A stretch of DNA of 45,156 nucleotides from Candidatus Parcubacteria bacterium (lineage in GTDB: Bacteria > Patescibacteriota > Patescibacteriia > Buchananbacterales > SURF-54). Both the position numbers and the translations under genes were made by a program. Shown here one piece after another: positions 1-8,818 of the stretch (position 1 is its first letter; each line of letters starts with the position of its first letter). Location of the stretch: contig QZIX01000017.1 in assembly GCA_003599635.1 (NCBI GenBank), positions 1 to 45,156 of the forward strand. Direction: 5' to 3'. The notes under the pieces are model-generated. The model was given only the letters and a program-made list of their open reading frames with translations, was not told the DNA's origin and searched no databases.

Positions 1-234
1 GTAAAGAAAAAAATCCCCGAAAGCGTGTCAATTTTCATTGCCCCGCAATCTTACAATGAACTAAAAAAAAGGCTTATCAAAAGAGGCTCGGATTCGATAA
101 AAACCATAGAAAAACGAAAAAAATTCAGCCAACAATGGCTCAGACAAAAAAAAGTTTATGATTTTGTAATAATAAATAAACAAGGGAAACTTAAAGATAC
201 CGTCAATAAAGTTTATGACATAATTAACAACTGA
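1..234 (+). CDS. gmk: Guanylate kinase, C-terminal fragment (truncated by window edge)
   Basis: Open frame from base 1: VKKKIPESVSIFIAPQSYNELKKRLIKRGSDSIKTIEKR resembles the C-terminal part of Gmk; stop at 232-234. Confidence 0.72.
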   Translation, partial: VKKKIPESVSIFIAPQSYNELKKRLIKRGSDSIKTIEKRKKFSQQWLRQKKVYDFVIINKQGKLKDTVNKVYDIINN

Positions 235-302
235 TACTTGACCGGAAATCGATTTTAGTATATAATCTTTAAATCCTAATCATTAAATTTTAAATCATTT
301 AT

Positions 303-641
303 ATGGCAACTGATACCAAAGAAACCGGAACCGCGGTTAAACTTAAGCCGGGAATGACTGTGAGAGTCTACCAAAAAATTAAAGAATTGGGGGTAACGGG
401 CAAAGAAAAGGAAAGAATTCAGGCTTTTGAGGGCATAATAATTGCCAGAAAAGGCGGTAACAGCACCTCGGCAACTTTTACGGTACGAAAAATTTCCGAA
501 GGCGTTGGCGTAGAAAAAATCTTTCCCCTGCATTCACCTACTATAACCAAAATAACTCCCGTTAAGCAGGCAAAGGTCAGCAAGTCAAAGCTGTACTATT
601 TGCGCGGTTATAAAAAAAGATTAAAAGAATCCAAAGCTTAA
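303..641 (+). CDS. rplS: 50S ribosomal protein L19 (bL19)
   Basis: [15 protein letters not shown]...[15 protein letters not shown]...[22 protein letters not shown]...RRAKLYYLRG-type L19 signature. Confidence 0.97.
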   Translation: MATDTKETGTAVKLKPGMTVRVYQKIKELGVTGKEKERIQAFEGIIIARKGGNSTSATFTVRKISEGVGVEKIFPLHSPTITKITPVKQAKVSKSKLYYLRGYKKRLKESKA

Positions 642-672
642 AAAGAAAAAGCCGGCATTTAAAATCGTTTCT

Positions 673-756
673 GCTCTGGTGGCGGAATTGGTATACGCAC
701 AGGACTGAGGCTCCTGGCCATTTTTTGGCATGCGGGTTCAACTCCCGCCCAGAGCA
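673..756 (+). tRNA. tRNA-Leu (anticodon GAG)
   Basis: GCTCTGG/CCAGAGC acceptor, CAGGA-CTGAGGC-TCCTG anticodon arm, long variable arm, GGTTCAACTCC T arm. Confidence 0.95.
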
Positions 757-760
757 TCTT

Positions 761-837
761 GGGTTTGTAGCTCAGTTGGTTAGAGCGCCTCGTTTACACC
801 GAGGAGGTCACAGGTTCGACTCCTGTCAAACCCACCA
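761..837 (+). tRNA. tRNA-Val (anticodon TAC), CCA encoded
   Basis: GGGTTTG/CAAACCC acceptor; CCTCG-TTTACAC-CGAGG anticodon arm; CACAGGTTCGACTCCTGT T arm; ACCA. Confidence 0.96.
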
Positions 838-909
838 TCACATTTCGATGTACCTGGATTTAGCAGAAATTGATAATATTAGTGATTATTTTCTATAAAT
901 AATAAATCT

Positions 910-1161
910 ATGTCAAGAATAATAATCGGTTTTGTCATAGTTGCGATAAGCGGTCTGATTGTTGTAAGATCCGAATGGATTTACCAAAATGTCGGCGCCA
1001 TTCCATGGGCAGAAGCCCATCTGCACGCCGAGGGCGGCAGCAGAATGATGTATAAACTGATCGGCGTTGTCGGCATAATAATCGGCTTTATGCTGATTAC
1101 CAATATGTTAGGTTCTATTTTATTATGGATTTTAAGTCCGCTTCTGGGTGTAAAAAAATAA
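910..1161 (+). CDS. Small membrane protein (two predicted TM helices)
   Basis: ORF 83 aa with hydrophobic N- and C-terminal segments. Confidence 0.7.
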   Translation: MSRIIIGFVIVAISGLIVVRSEWIYQNVGAIPWAEAHLHAEGGSRMMYKLIGVVGIIIGFMLITNMLGSILLWILSPLLGVKK

Positions 1162-1174
1162 GCATTTTTAATTT

Positions 1175-1210
1175 GGGCTGTTAGCTTAACTGGAAAGCGC
1201 CGCATTTGTC
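1175..1210 (+). pseudogene. Decayed 5' half of a tRNA-Ala-like gene
   Basis: GGGCTGTTAGCTTAACTGGAAAGCGCCGCATTTG closely matches the first half of the intact tRNA-Ala at 1471, then diverges in the anticodon loop. Confidence 0.6.
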
Positions 1211-1470
1211 CCGAATCATTGTTTAACAATTCATAAACGTAGGTATCTGTAATGATACAGATAAAGAAATTAAAACTACGCAAGGCGGTTGCTGTAAAAT
1301 CAACAAAAAGATATTTGCCTTGGCAATTATTATATTTTGAAAAATTTGGAACAATAGCTGAATAAGTAAGAAAACGAGAGAAATAAATAAAATCATGAAA
1401 AAAACTGCTGTTGAAAATTTAATCCCAGTATCAATAATGGATTTGGTTGATTAGCTAGAAAAATTATGGA

Positions 1471-1547
1471 GGGCTGTTAGCTCAGTTGGCTAGAGCGCCA
1501 CATTTGCAATGTGGAGGTCGAGGGTTCAACTCCCTCACAGTCCACCA
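1471..1547 (+). tRNA. tRNA-Ala (anticodon TGC), CCA encoded
   Basis: GGGCTGT/ACAGTCC acceptor with G3:U70; CCACA-TTTGCAA-TGTGG anticodon arm; GAGGGTTCAACTCCCTC T arm. Confidence 0.96.
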
Positions 1548-1647
1548 TAATTTTTCTAACAGTAACTTTAATCTCAAATTATCCGCCAAATCTATCGGGA
1601 CAATGAGGAGGCTCGCCTCGCTGGAATTAATAAGGCACGGCAAAGCT

Positions 1648-1674
1648 GGTCACCGGTTCTAATCCAGGGGTCCA
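1648..1674 (+). pseudogene. tRNA 3'-half-like remnant
   Basis: GGTCACCGGTTCTAATCCAGGGGTCCA resembles a T arm plus acceptor 3' strand; no intact 5' half. Confidence 0.4.
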
Positions 1675-1782
1675 AAGGACGTGTTATGAGAGTTTTTATG
1701 GTTTGAATTTTCACTGAGAGTCCATTATTAAAATAACAACGCGATTAATCACCTTAAAAGGTAATTTTGCTATAATCCAGAT

Positions 1783-2235
1783 ATGACAATCCCCACCCAC
1801 CTCCTTGCCGGTATGGTAATCGGCAAATTGACTAATAACTACGGCGCGGCTCTAGCTGGTTCCGTCTTAATTGACCTTGACCATATAATTTCTTACTCCC
1901 AGCATAAAATTTTATTCAAACCAAAAGTTCTTTTAAAAACCATGCGAACCGAAAGTGATCCCTGGCAAGATCAAAGGAATATCTTACACAGCGTTTTTTC
2001 TTTTGCTATAATTATTATATTGCTGGCGCTGGTAAATTTCTCCTTTGGCTTGGTTTTCGGACTAGCATACATAGCGCATCTTACACTGGATATGTTCGAT
2101 AGTGCTGACTTTCACCCTTTCTTCCCTTTTAAGAAGATAAATCTAAAGGGTCCATTCAAATTTTTTTCCCTCTGTGAACTTTTAATTGATTTGGCTTTAA
2201 TCTTAACTTTATCCTTTTTAATTTTTAGCAAATGA
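1783..2235 (+). CDS. YdjM/DUF457-like membrane-bound metal-dependent hydrolase family protein
   Basis: MTIPTHLLAGMVIGK...GSVLIDLDHI...LHSVFSF...AHLTLDMFD motifs. Confidence 0.7.
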   Translation: MTIPTHLLAGMVIGKLTNNYGAALAGSVLIDLDHIISYSQHKILFKPKVLLKTMRTESDPWQDQRNILHSVFSFAIIIILLALVNFSFGLVFGLAYIAHLTLDMFDSADFHPFFPFKKINLKGPFKFFSLCELLIDLALILTLSFLIFSK

Positions 2236-2236
2236 T

Positions 2237-2830
2237 ATGAATAAGACAATCAAACTCTTAATGATTTCCGACATTTTCGTCCTTACCGGCTTTGGATTAA
2301 TCGATCCTATTTTAGCCATCTTTATAAACGATAATATAACAGGCGGCAGTATTTTTACCGCCGGCATCGCCAGCAGCATCTTCTTAATCACCAAGTCATT
2401 TGTGCAGCTGCCTTTTTCCAGGCATGTTGATTCCCATGATGACGATGACGATTTAAAATGGCTCCTGCTCGGTACTTTAATGGTAACTTCAGTGCCGTTT
2501 TTTTATATTTTTGCCAAAAATATCGTGGTTGTTTATTTAGCGCAGCTTTTGCAGGGTATTGGCAGCGGTCTTGCCTATCCTGCCTGGCTGGGTTTATGGA
2601 GCACTCACCTTGATAAGAAAAAAGAAAGTTATGAATGGAGTCTTTATTCCACATCCGTAGGTCTGGGCACCGCGGTAAGCGCCAGTGTCGGCGCAGCAGT
2701 TGCCCAATATGCCGGTTTTAAATTAACCTTTCTAATCGTGGCGGCTATGTCTTTTTTCGGATGCACAATATTAATCTATTTGAAAAGAAACGAATCGCCA
2801 AAAAAAATCTCCGCCGCTTTTAAACAATAA
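2237..2830 (+). CDS. Half-length MFS-type transporter (about six TM segments)
   Basis: FVLTGFGLIDPILAIFI...QLPFSRHVD...LAQLLQGIGSGLAYPAWLGLW; stops after 197 aa. Confidence 0.75.
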   Translation: MNKTIKLLMISDIFVLTGFGLIDPILAIFINDNITGGSIFTAGIASSIFLITKSFVQLPFSRHVDSHDDDDDLKWLLLGTLMVTSVPFFYIFAKNIVVVYLAQLLQGIGSGLAYPAWLGLWSTHLDKKKESYEWSLYSTSVGLGTAVSASVGAAVAQYAGFKLTFLIVAAMSFFGCTILIYLKRNESPKKISAAFKQ

Positions 2831-2837
2831 ATTTTTA

Positions 2838-2866
2838 TTGCTGATATTGATTTTTTTTGCTATAAT
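2838..2866 (+). promoter_or_regulatory. Sigma70-like promoter for the basic micro-ORF
   Basis: TTGCTG - 17 bp - TATAAT with TGC just upstream of the -10. Confidence 0.6.
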
Positions 2867-2947
2867 TATATTAGAAATAAAAATTTTTTTAGAAGTTTTT
2901 TTAAAAAAAATTTAAAAACTTCTATTTACTGAAAGGGGGTGAGCAAA

Positions 2948-3031
2948 ATGGCAAAAAGAAAAAAAGCGAAGAAAGGAAAGAAAAAAGCCACTAAAAAGAA
3001 AAAGAAAGGTGGTAAAAAGAGAAGACGATAA
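2948..3031 (+). CDS. 27-aa ultra-basic Lys/Arg-rich microprotein
   Basis: ATG..TAA encodes MAKRKKAKKGKKKATKKKKKGGKKRRR; strong SD AAAGGGGGTGAGCAAA; own promoter and terminator; absent from the supplied ORF track. Confidence 0.75.
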   Translation: MAKRKKAKKGKKKATKKKKKGGKKRRR

Positions 3032-3057
3032 GAAAAGCTTCTATTTCAAATAAAACA

Positions 3058-3085
3058 AAAATTCGGCTTAAATCCGAATTTTTGT
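3058..3085 (+). terminator. Intrinsic terminator
   Basis: AATTCGG-cttaaat-CCGAATT followed by a T-rich tract. Confidence 0.7.
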
Positions 3086-3110
3086 TATTTTAGCTAAATT
3101 TACTCTAAAT

Positions 3111-4367
3111 TTATAACAACGCTTCCTGCTTTGGGAACAATTTTTCCATTTCTTTCGGATTAAAAACCGATACTTTGCCGTATACTCCGTCGTAGCCGGG
3201 CTGAACAAAAACTTCCCCCTTTTTCATTTTTTCCACGGCTGTGGCAATCTGAGGCAAGGTAATTTTTTTTAATTCTGCCGCCGACAAATCCAAAAGGATT
3301 TTAAATTCACTGCCGCCTTTTTTTATCAGATCAAAGTAAAAGTTATCCACAGTTTTTGTATTTTTTTGTTTTCCCAAAACTTCCGCAATTATTTCCTGAA
3401 GCGGTATAACGCTTCGATATGCTACTCGTCCTTTGCCATCGATTTTTTTTCTGTCCGCTAAACGGCAAACGCGGTTACTTACGCCTATAGTGAGCGGCTT
3501 TCTGCATTTAGGACACAAATTTTTATTTTTGAAAGACTCCCGGGGTGAAAAAACCACACCGCATCTGCTGTGACCGTCATAATGATATTTTCCTTCCTGG
3601 GGAAAAAATTCAATAGTGTAAAGAAATTTTTCCTTGTCGTTTTTTTTCAATATCTTGACCAAGCCGGCATAAGACAGGTTTTGGCTGTCGATTTCTAAAA
3701 CATTGGCTTCCCGGCCCAGATTCGACGGCGAATGGGCGTCAGAATTTGAAATTAAAGTTATATTGTCAAGCTCGGACCAGCGCCAGTTCATTTCGGGATC
3801 AGAGGACAGACCCGTTTCAATGCCGAAAATCCGCGGCGACAATTCTTCATAGCATTCTTTAATTGAATCAAAACCTGAAAATGAACCAAATATGGAAAAC
3901 CAGGGTGTCCAGGCATGGGCGGGAATAACCAGACAATCCGGATCAATATCCCAGAAAATTTTCGCCACATCTTTTACATCCAGTCCCAGAATAGGCCGGC
4001 CGTCCGATTTTATATTGCCGACTGAGTCCAGTTTCTTGTTTATCTTTTCGGCTGTTTCCAAAGAGGGTACAAAATATATTATATGTAAACGTCTGGTTTT
4101 TCCTTTCTTCGAATAAATACAGCTGATTTCCGTCGTCAGAATGAATTTTGTTTTTTTGTCACTGCCGCGCAGGGTATAAAGTCCGGAACCGTCGCTTTCC
4201 AGGTTGTTTTTCAATTCTTTAAACCAGCCGGGATGGGTTAAATCGCCTGAACCGACGATGTCAATGCCTTTGATTTTGCACCATCTTTCTATTTCAGATA
4301 AAACCATTTGACTGGAAGTGGCTCGTGAATATTTAGAATGGATATGAAAATCACAGATATATCTCAT
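3111..4367 (-). CDS. PHP-domain endonuclease Q (EndoQ/TIGR00375-like)
   Basis: MRYICDFHIHSKYSRATSSQM..GIDIVGSGDLTHPGW...SNSDAHSPSNLGREANVL plus C-terminal CGVVFSPRES...CPKCRKPLTIGV. Confidence 0.85.
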   Translation of the reverse strand: MRYICDFHIHSKYSRATSSQMVLSEIERWCKIKGIDIVGSGDLTHPGWFKELKNNLESDGSGLYTLRGSDKKTKFILTTEISCIYSKKGKTRRLHIIYFVPSLETAEKINKKLDSVGNIKSDGRPILGLDVKDVAKIFWDIDPDCLVIPAHAWTPWFSIFGSFSGFDSIKECYEELSPRIFGIETGLSSDPEMNWRWSELDNITLISNSDAHSPSNLGREANVLEIDSQNLSYAGLVKILKKNDKEKFLYTIEFFPQEGKYHYDGHSRCGVVFSPRESFKNKNLCPKCRKPLTIGVSNRVCRLADRKKIDGKGRVAYRSVIPLQEIIAEVLGKQKNTKTVDNFYFDLIKKGGSEFKILLDLSAAELKKITLPQIATAVEKMKKGEVFVQPGYDGVYGKVSVFNPKEMEKLFPKQEALL

Positions 4368-4404
4368 ACATCAAACAGTTTAACACTAAAACAAATGATC
4401 TGAC

Positions 4405-4436
4405 AAACAAAAAAACCTTAGTTTTCCCAGGTTTTT
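4405..4436 (-). terminator. Intrinsic terminator
   Basis: Minus strand AACCT-gggaaaact-AAGGTT followed by Ts, just after the 4450-5205 gene. Confidence 0.55.
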
Positions 4437-4449
4437 CTTTTATTAAAAC

Positions 4450-5205
4450 TTACAGCAATCTTTTAACTAATTCCAATTGTTCAGGTGTATTTACGCCGAC
4501 AGCTTCTTTATTTTCTATCGCAATTGATGTGACTTTCTTTCCCTGATCAATGGCAATTTTTACCAAATCAGTTATAAGATATTCTTTCTGCGCATTTTCG
4601 TTTTTCAGTTTATCAATATTTTGCCACAGCCATTCCGAATTAAAACAATAATATCCGGGATTGACCTCCTTAATTTTCAGTTGTTCCGGCGTTGCATCCT
4701 TTTTTTCAACAATAGCGAAAATTTTTCCGTCAACCCTCAGTATTCTTCCAAAATCGTAAAAAGACAGCCGCCAATCGTTAAAGTCTTTTACCGTTGTAGT
4801 CATCAAAGTAATGATGTTTTTATTTTTCTGATGCTCATCAAACAATTTCAAAAAAGTGGCCGGCGCAATCAGAGGATGATCGGCATACAAAACAGAAATT
4901 CCATCTTCTGTTTTTGGCAGTTTATTCTTGCAGACTGCGACAGCATGTCCTGTTCCCAGCGGCTCCTTCTGCAAAACATAATTTACCTCATCTCCTAAAA
5001 CCTGCCTGAACAAATCGCGGTTTTTGCCCACCACAATGACCGGTTTTTCACAAACACCGGATTTTTTTATTGAATTCAAAAGATGCCTTAAAATAGGCTG
5101 ACCGTTAATTTCTACCAGTGGCTTGGGGATATCTGATTTCATTCTTTTTCCTTTCCCCGCAGCTAAAATGATAATTTGCAGCATAAAAAAATAATTTTTA
5201 TACAT
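4450..5205 (-). CDS. Nucleotidyltransferase, GlmU N-terminal-like UDP-GlcNAc pyrophosphorylase
   Basis: LQIIILAAGKGKRMKSDIPKPLVEINGQPILRHLL...VLYADHPLI; start may be the internal MLQII. Confidence 0.82.
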   Translation of the reverse strand: MYKNYFFMLQIIILAAGKGKRMKSDIPKPLVEINGQPILRHLLNSIKKSGVCEKPVIVVGKNRDLFRQVLGDEVNYVLQKEPLGTGHAVAVCKNKLPKTEDGISVLYADHPLIAPATFLKLFDEHQKNKNIITLMTTTVKDFNDWRLSFYDFGRILRVDGKIFAIVEKKDATPEQLKIKEVNPGYYCFNSEWLWQNIDKLKNENAQKEYLITDLVKIAIDQGKKVTSIAIENKEAVGVNTPEQLELVKRLL

Positions 5206-5292
5206 TTACTTTAATGTCTTTAGACAGGTTTGTCAAAAAACAAAGAGGTTTAAAAAAACGGCCGGCAGACGTAACAGCCAAATTTCGGTAAT

Positions 5293-5790
5293 TTAATAAA
5301 TTTCAACCTTGAGCGTTCTTAATCCAAATTTCTGCGCCTCCTGCCGCGTCGGAAACCAAATATCGATTCTGTCGGGAAAACGCTTGTTCATTCTGTCGGT
5401 AATCAAAAAAATCTGATCGCCGAAATAATCCGGAATTTTTATATTGGTATAAAACGGCAAAAAATTAGCCGCGGCAATTCCCCACCTGACTTTGGTGCCG
5501 TTAGCCGTGGTAAAAGGATCCCCGTCGGTCTGGTCCGGTGTGCTGGAGTAAGCGGTTATTGTAATATACTTCACAATTCGTGGCTGTTTGTCCTTATTTT
5601 CAGGCAAATGGTTGATTTCGGCTGATTCTTGATTTGCAGCAATCATTTCAGAATCGCTCCCTGAAATGATTTGCCGGGCTAAAACATAATGTTGCGGGAA
5701 CAAATTGGTATAGCCAAAAATAGCTAAAATTACAACATTAAATAAAATTTTCTTATAAATTTGCGGCTGTTTTATTATTTTGTAGTTCAT
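5293..5790 (-). CDS. 3D-domain (YabE/YorM-like) secreted protein
   Basis: ITAYSSTPDQTDGDPFTTANGTKVRWGIAAANFLPFYTNIKIP...ITDRMNKRFPDRIDIWF. Confidence 0.8.
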   Translation of the reverse strand: MNYKIIKQPQIYKKILFNVVILAIFGYTNLFPQHYVLARQIISGSDSEMIAANQESAEINHLPENKDKQPRIVKYITITAYSSTPDQTDGDPFTTANGTKVRWGIAAANFLPFYTNIKIPDYFGDQIFLITDRMNKRFPDRIDIWFPTRQEAQKFGLRTLKVEIY

Positions 5791-5904
5791 AATTGCTTTT
5801 TTAAAGTAACCAAGTATTTAAGCATATTTTCAAATTTTTGTCAATACTTACCTTTAAAAAAATTCCCATAACCAGAGGGAATTTTTTCGTCTTATTTTTA
5901 TTTT

Positions 5905-6321
5905 TTAAAACAAATCTTTTAATTTTTTTGGCAGTTCTGCTTTTACGTCTTTAATTTCCCCTTCCGAAACATACCTTTCAAAAACACGAAAAACTCTTTT
6001 TATGAGTTCCGGGGTAGTCAGTTCAACTGAATAGAAAAAATTTTCCTGAACAATATTTATAAATTGTTCTTTGCTTATTTTTTTTGGAACAGCGGACGGT
6101 TTCCAGCCCTCATAATAAATTCCGCGGATAAGCTGCGGCAATTGCGCTCCAAAATCCGCCGCTTCTTCCACTGTTAGCCGGTCTCTTAATGTCTGCAAAA
6201 CGATTCTTAACGCCGCATATGCCTGCGCCTTGCGGTCTTCCCAGCCCATTTCGCTTTCAATCTCACGGAGAAACTGATTGCTTTTCTGAATGGTCGACGC
6301 AAAGGGGTCTTGAGATGCCAT
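5905..6321 (-). CDS. DUF2267-like protein
   Basis: AYAALRIVLQTLRDRLTVEEAADFGAQLPQLIRGIYYEGWKP. Confidence 0.8.
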   Translation of the reverse strand: MASQDPFASTIQKSNQFLREIESEMGWEDRKAQAYAALRIVLQTLRDRLTVEEAADFGAQLPQLIRGIYYEGWKPSAVPKKISKEQFINIVQENFFYSVELTTPELIKRVFRVFERYVSEGEIKDVKAELPKKLKDLF

Positions 6322-6375
6322 AATGAAAACTTAATACATTACCATTTAATAATAAAAAATAAAAATTAAGACAAT

Positions 6376-6412
6376 ATTAAAAACCCTCCGCGGACAGGCG
6401 GAGGGTTTAAGT
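6376..6412. terminator. Hairpin terminator, possibly bidirectional
   Basis: AAACCCTCCGCGGACAGGCGGAGGGTTT. Confidence 0.65.
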
Positions 6413-6422
6413 TTAAATTTGT

Positions 6423-7541
6423 TTAAAGACTCTTTCTGACTAGTGCGGCTGAATTTACGGCATTAAACGCTTCAATGAAATTTCTGGCTTCCTGGTAACT
6501 TTTTTGCTCAATATCTTTTCTGCATTCTTCATCCATCAAATAAATTTCATTAAAAAATTGCTTTATAGCGAATTTGCCGTTCTTGCCGAAAATTTCTTCT
6601 TTTCCCTTGTCTGGCAACGGTTTATTTTCCATAACCCAGTCTGTCATTCTTTCATACAATCCTGGCTGGTGAATTTTTATGCAATCAAAAACTATATTTT
6701 GAAACAGTGTCGCCACATTGCCTTTTAAAATGTCGCCTTTAGGAAATTTTTCCCGTATCAGATCCAAGGGTGTTCCGGTTATGCCGTGCTGGGCGATTCT
6801 CACCTTAAAACCGGCATCGCGCAGGGCTTTGGCAATGGCTTTAGTCCTTTCAATATCGATACAGACTTGCGCAATGATATTGCCGTTTTTGTCGTAAACA
6901 TTGCCGTGAGTCGAACCGTTGGCGATGGCTAAAACATCCGGCTTTACTCCCGCTTCTTCCAGTTCATTAATAAAGGTTACCGCTTCTTCGGGCCGGGTTA
7001 AAATCATTCCGTTTTCATTGGTTCTGCCGATTTCCCCCACTTCCACTTCCAGACCGAAATTGCCGTCACCCTTTTTTGCGGCAATATATCTGGCTATTTT
7101 TATTGTCGCGTCCAGGTTCGGCTTTAGTTCATCTTTAACCGTTTTTCCGTCAAAATCAAAAAGATGGGAAGCATCAATGGCAAATGACGTATAGCCGGCT
7201 TCAACCTGCATATCGATCAGTTTTTTGGTAGCTTCAATTTCATCGTCGTCGCCCGTTTTTATGCCGATGTGGTCGGCGTGCAAAGCCCAGATATCGTGCT
7301 TTATTTTAGAATTTGCCTCAATTAAACGTGCCGACAAAGTAAGCGGGGTTAATCCTGTATAACCGCCTTTTTCATCGCATTCTGACCTTGCCAGCTCCAT
7401 AATGATGGCGGCATCCAAATCTTTGGCCGCTAAAAAAATGCCCGTCGCCACACCAGGAATTATTCTTGGGTTGCAGGCCAGGACGATTAAATTTTTATCA
7501 AGCAAAGCGTTAAAAATAATTTTACTCGATACAGGAGACAT
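6423..7541 (-). CDS. Class II fructose-bisphosphate aldolase
   Basis: HADHIGIKT, EVEVGEIGRTNENG, LAIANGSTHGNVY, AQHGITGTPLDLI motifs. Confidence 0.85.
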   Translation of the reverse strand: MSPVSSKIIFNALLDKNLIVLACNPRIIPGVATGIFLAAKDLDAAIIMELARSECDEKGGYTGLTPLTLSARLIEANSKIKHDIWALHADHIGIKTGDDDEIEATKKLIDMQVEAGYTSFAIDASHLFDFDGKTVKDELKPNLDATIKIARYIAAKKGDGNFGLEVEVGEIGRTNENGMILTRPEEAVTFINELEEAGVKPDVLAIANGSTHGNVYDKNGNIIAQVCIDIERTKAIAKALRDAGFKVRIAQHGITGTPLDLIREKFPKGDILKGNVATLFQNIVFDCIKIHQPGLYERMTDWVMENKPLPDKGKEEIFGKNGKFAIKQFFNEIYLMDEECRKDIEQKSYQEARNFIEAFNAVNSAALVRKSL

Positions 7542-7543
7542 AA

Positions 7544-7807
7544 TTACTCAAATTCAATATTAAATTGGACGTATTTTTCAGACAATAGGTCGGCTTTTTG
7601 TTTTAACTCATTATCTTTTGCACCAAGAAGTCGGTAGGTTTCAAAAAATCTGGTCAGAATCGACTTTAAATTATCAATTTGGTTTTCCTGGGGCAATTTT
7701 TGCTTTTCCCTTAAAAAAGCAAGTTTATTAAAAATGATTATGGCACTGGCAAATAGTTCTTCCATTTGTCCGTTTAATTCTTTAATTTCCTCTAAATTTT
7801 CAGACAT
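7544..7807 (-). CDS. Hypothetical protein, predicted alpha-helical
   Basis: ORF 87 aa packed tightly between aldolase and FBPase genes. Confidence 0.6.
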   Translation of the reverse strand: MSENLEEIKELNGQMEELFASAIIIFNKLAFLREKQKLPQENQIDNLKSILTRFFETYRLLGAKDNELKQKADLLSEKYVQFNIEFE

Positions 7808-7822
7808 AATAGCGAATTATTT

Positions 7823-8779
7823 TTAACTATATGCTTTATGCTCAGTTTTAATATATCTGACCGTGCCGGAAGTGCCGCGAACGACAATGGAGTGTGTCAT
7901 AATTTTATCCGAATAAAACTTTACTCCCTCCAATAAGGGGCCGTCAATAACTCCGGTAGCTGTAAAGGTTAATAGATTATTTTTGGCCATGTCATTTGTT
8001 GAAAAAACCTTATTTATGTTTGTAATTCCAGCTTTTTTTAAATGCTCTTCTATATTTTTCTTATCTTCATCGGATCGCGGGGTAAAACGGCACAGGATTT
8101 CTCCGCCAAATATTTTTAAAGGCACAGCGGCCAATACTGCTTCAGTTGATCCGCCGATGCCAAACAAAGCATCAATTCCTGAATCAGGCAAGGCGCAGGC
8201 AATGGCAGCTGCCACATCACCGTCTGTTATCAGCCTAACCCTGGCTCCGGCATTTCTTATTTCCTTGATTAATTCCTGATGCCGCTCACGGTCTAAAACA
8301 ATCGCCGTAACTTCTCTCGGATCTTTACCTAAAGCTTTGGCAATTTTTTTAATATTGTCTTTTATCGGGGCATCCAAATCTATAACTTTTGCCGCTTTTT
8401 TGCCAACAGCGATTTTATTCATATAAGTATCAGGTGCATGAAGCAATGTACCTTTTGGTCCCGCCGCAATAACTGAAATAGCATTATATCTGCCCCAGGC
8501 AACGCTGTCTGTGGCTTCCAAAGGGTCAATTGCCAGATCCATTTCAGGCTCACGGTTTTTGCCGACAATTTCTCCGGTGTAAAGCTTTGGCGCCTCGTCT
8601 TTTTCTCCCTCACCAATAACAACTGTTCCTTTAAATTCAATTTGATTGAACCTGTCGCGCATCTCATCTACAGCCGCACCATCGGCTTTTTTCTTTTCTC
8701 CGCGTCCCACCCACTCGGCGGCAGCAATAGCCGCGGCTTCGGTTACGCGCACGAATTCCAAGGCTAAGTTTCTGTCCAT
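7823..8779 (-). CDS. glpX: Class II fructose-1,6-bisphosphatase
   Basis: MDRNLALEFVRVTEAAAIAAAEWVGRGEKKKADGAAVDEMR...GEGEKDEAPKLYTGE...AIDPLEATD. Confidence 0.95.
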   Translation of the reverse strand: MDRNLALEFVRVTEAAAIAAAEWVGRGEKKKADGAAVDEMRDRFNQIEFKGTVVIGEGEKDEAPKLYTGEIVGKNREPEMDLAIDPLEATDSVAWGRYNAISVIAAGPKGTLLHAPDTYMNKIAVGKKAAKVIDLDAPIKDNIKKIAKALGKDPREVTAIVLDRERHQELIKEIRNAGARVRLITDGDVAAAIACALPDSGIDALFGIGGSTEAVLAAVPLKIFGGEILCRFTPRSDEDKKNIEEHLKKAGITNINKVFSTNDMAKNNLLTFTATGVIDGPLLEGVKFYSDKIMTHSIVVRGTSGTVRYIKTEHKAYS

Positions 8780-8785
8780 ATTTTG

Positions 8786-8813
8786 TAAATTGTAAATTGT
8801 TAATTGTAAATTG
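8786..8813. repeat. 7-bp tandem repeat x4
   Basis: TAAATTG TAAATTG TTAATTG TAAATTG between two minus-strand genes. Confidence 0.85.
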
Positions 8814-8818
8814 AATTC

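Noticed and set aside
276-533. Antisense ORFs overlapping confident CDSs (e.g. 276-533, 981-1283, 2388-2654, 3892-4116, 6919-7194, 34503-34790)
   Set aside because: Fully overlapped by recognised genes on the other strand, with low-complexity or mirror-frame composition.
1175-1547. Possible tmRNA or intron-containing tRNA spanning the tRNA-Ala-like 5' half to the downstream tRNA
   Set aside because: The downstream tRNA-Ala is complete on its own, no tmRNA 5' consensus or tag ORF layout is seen, and I could not find a matching 3' half joined by an intron core.
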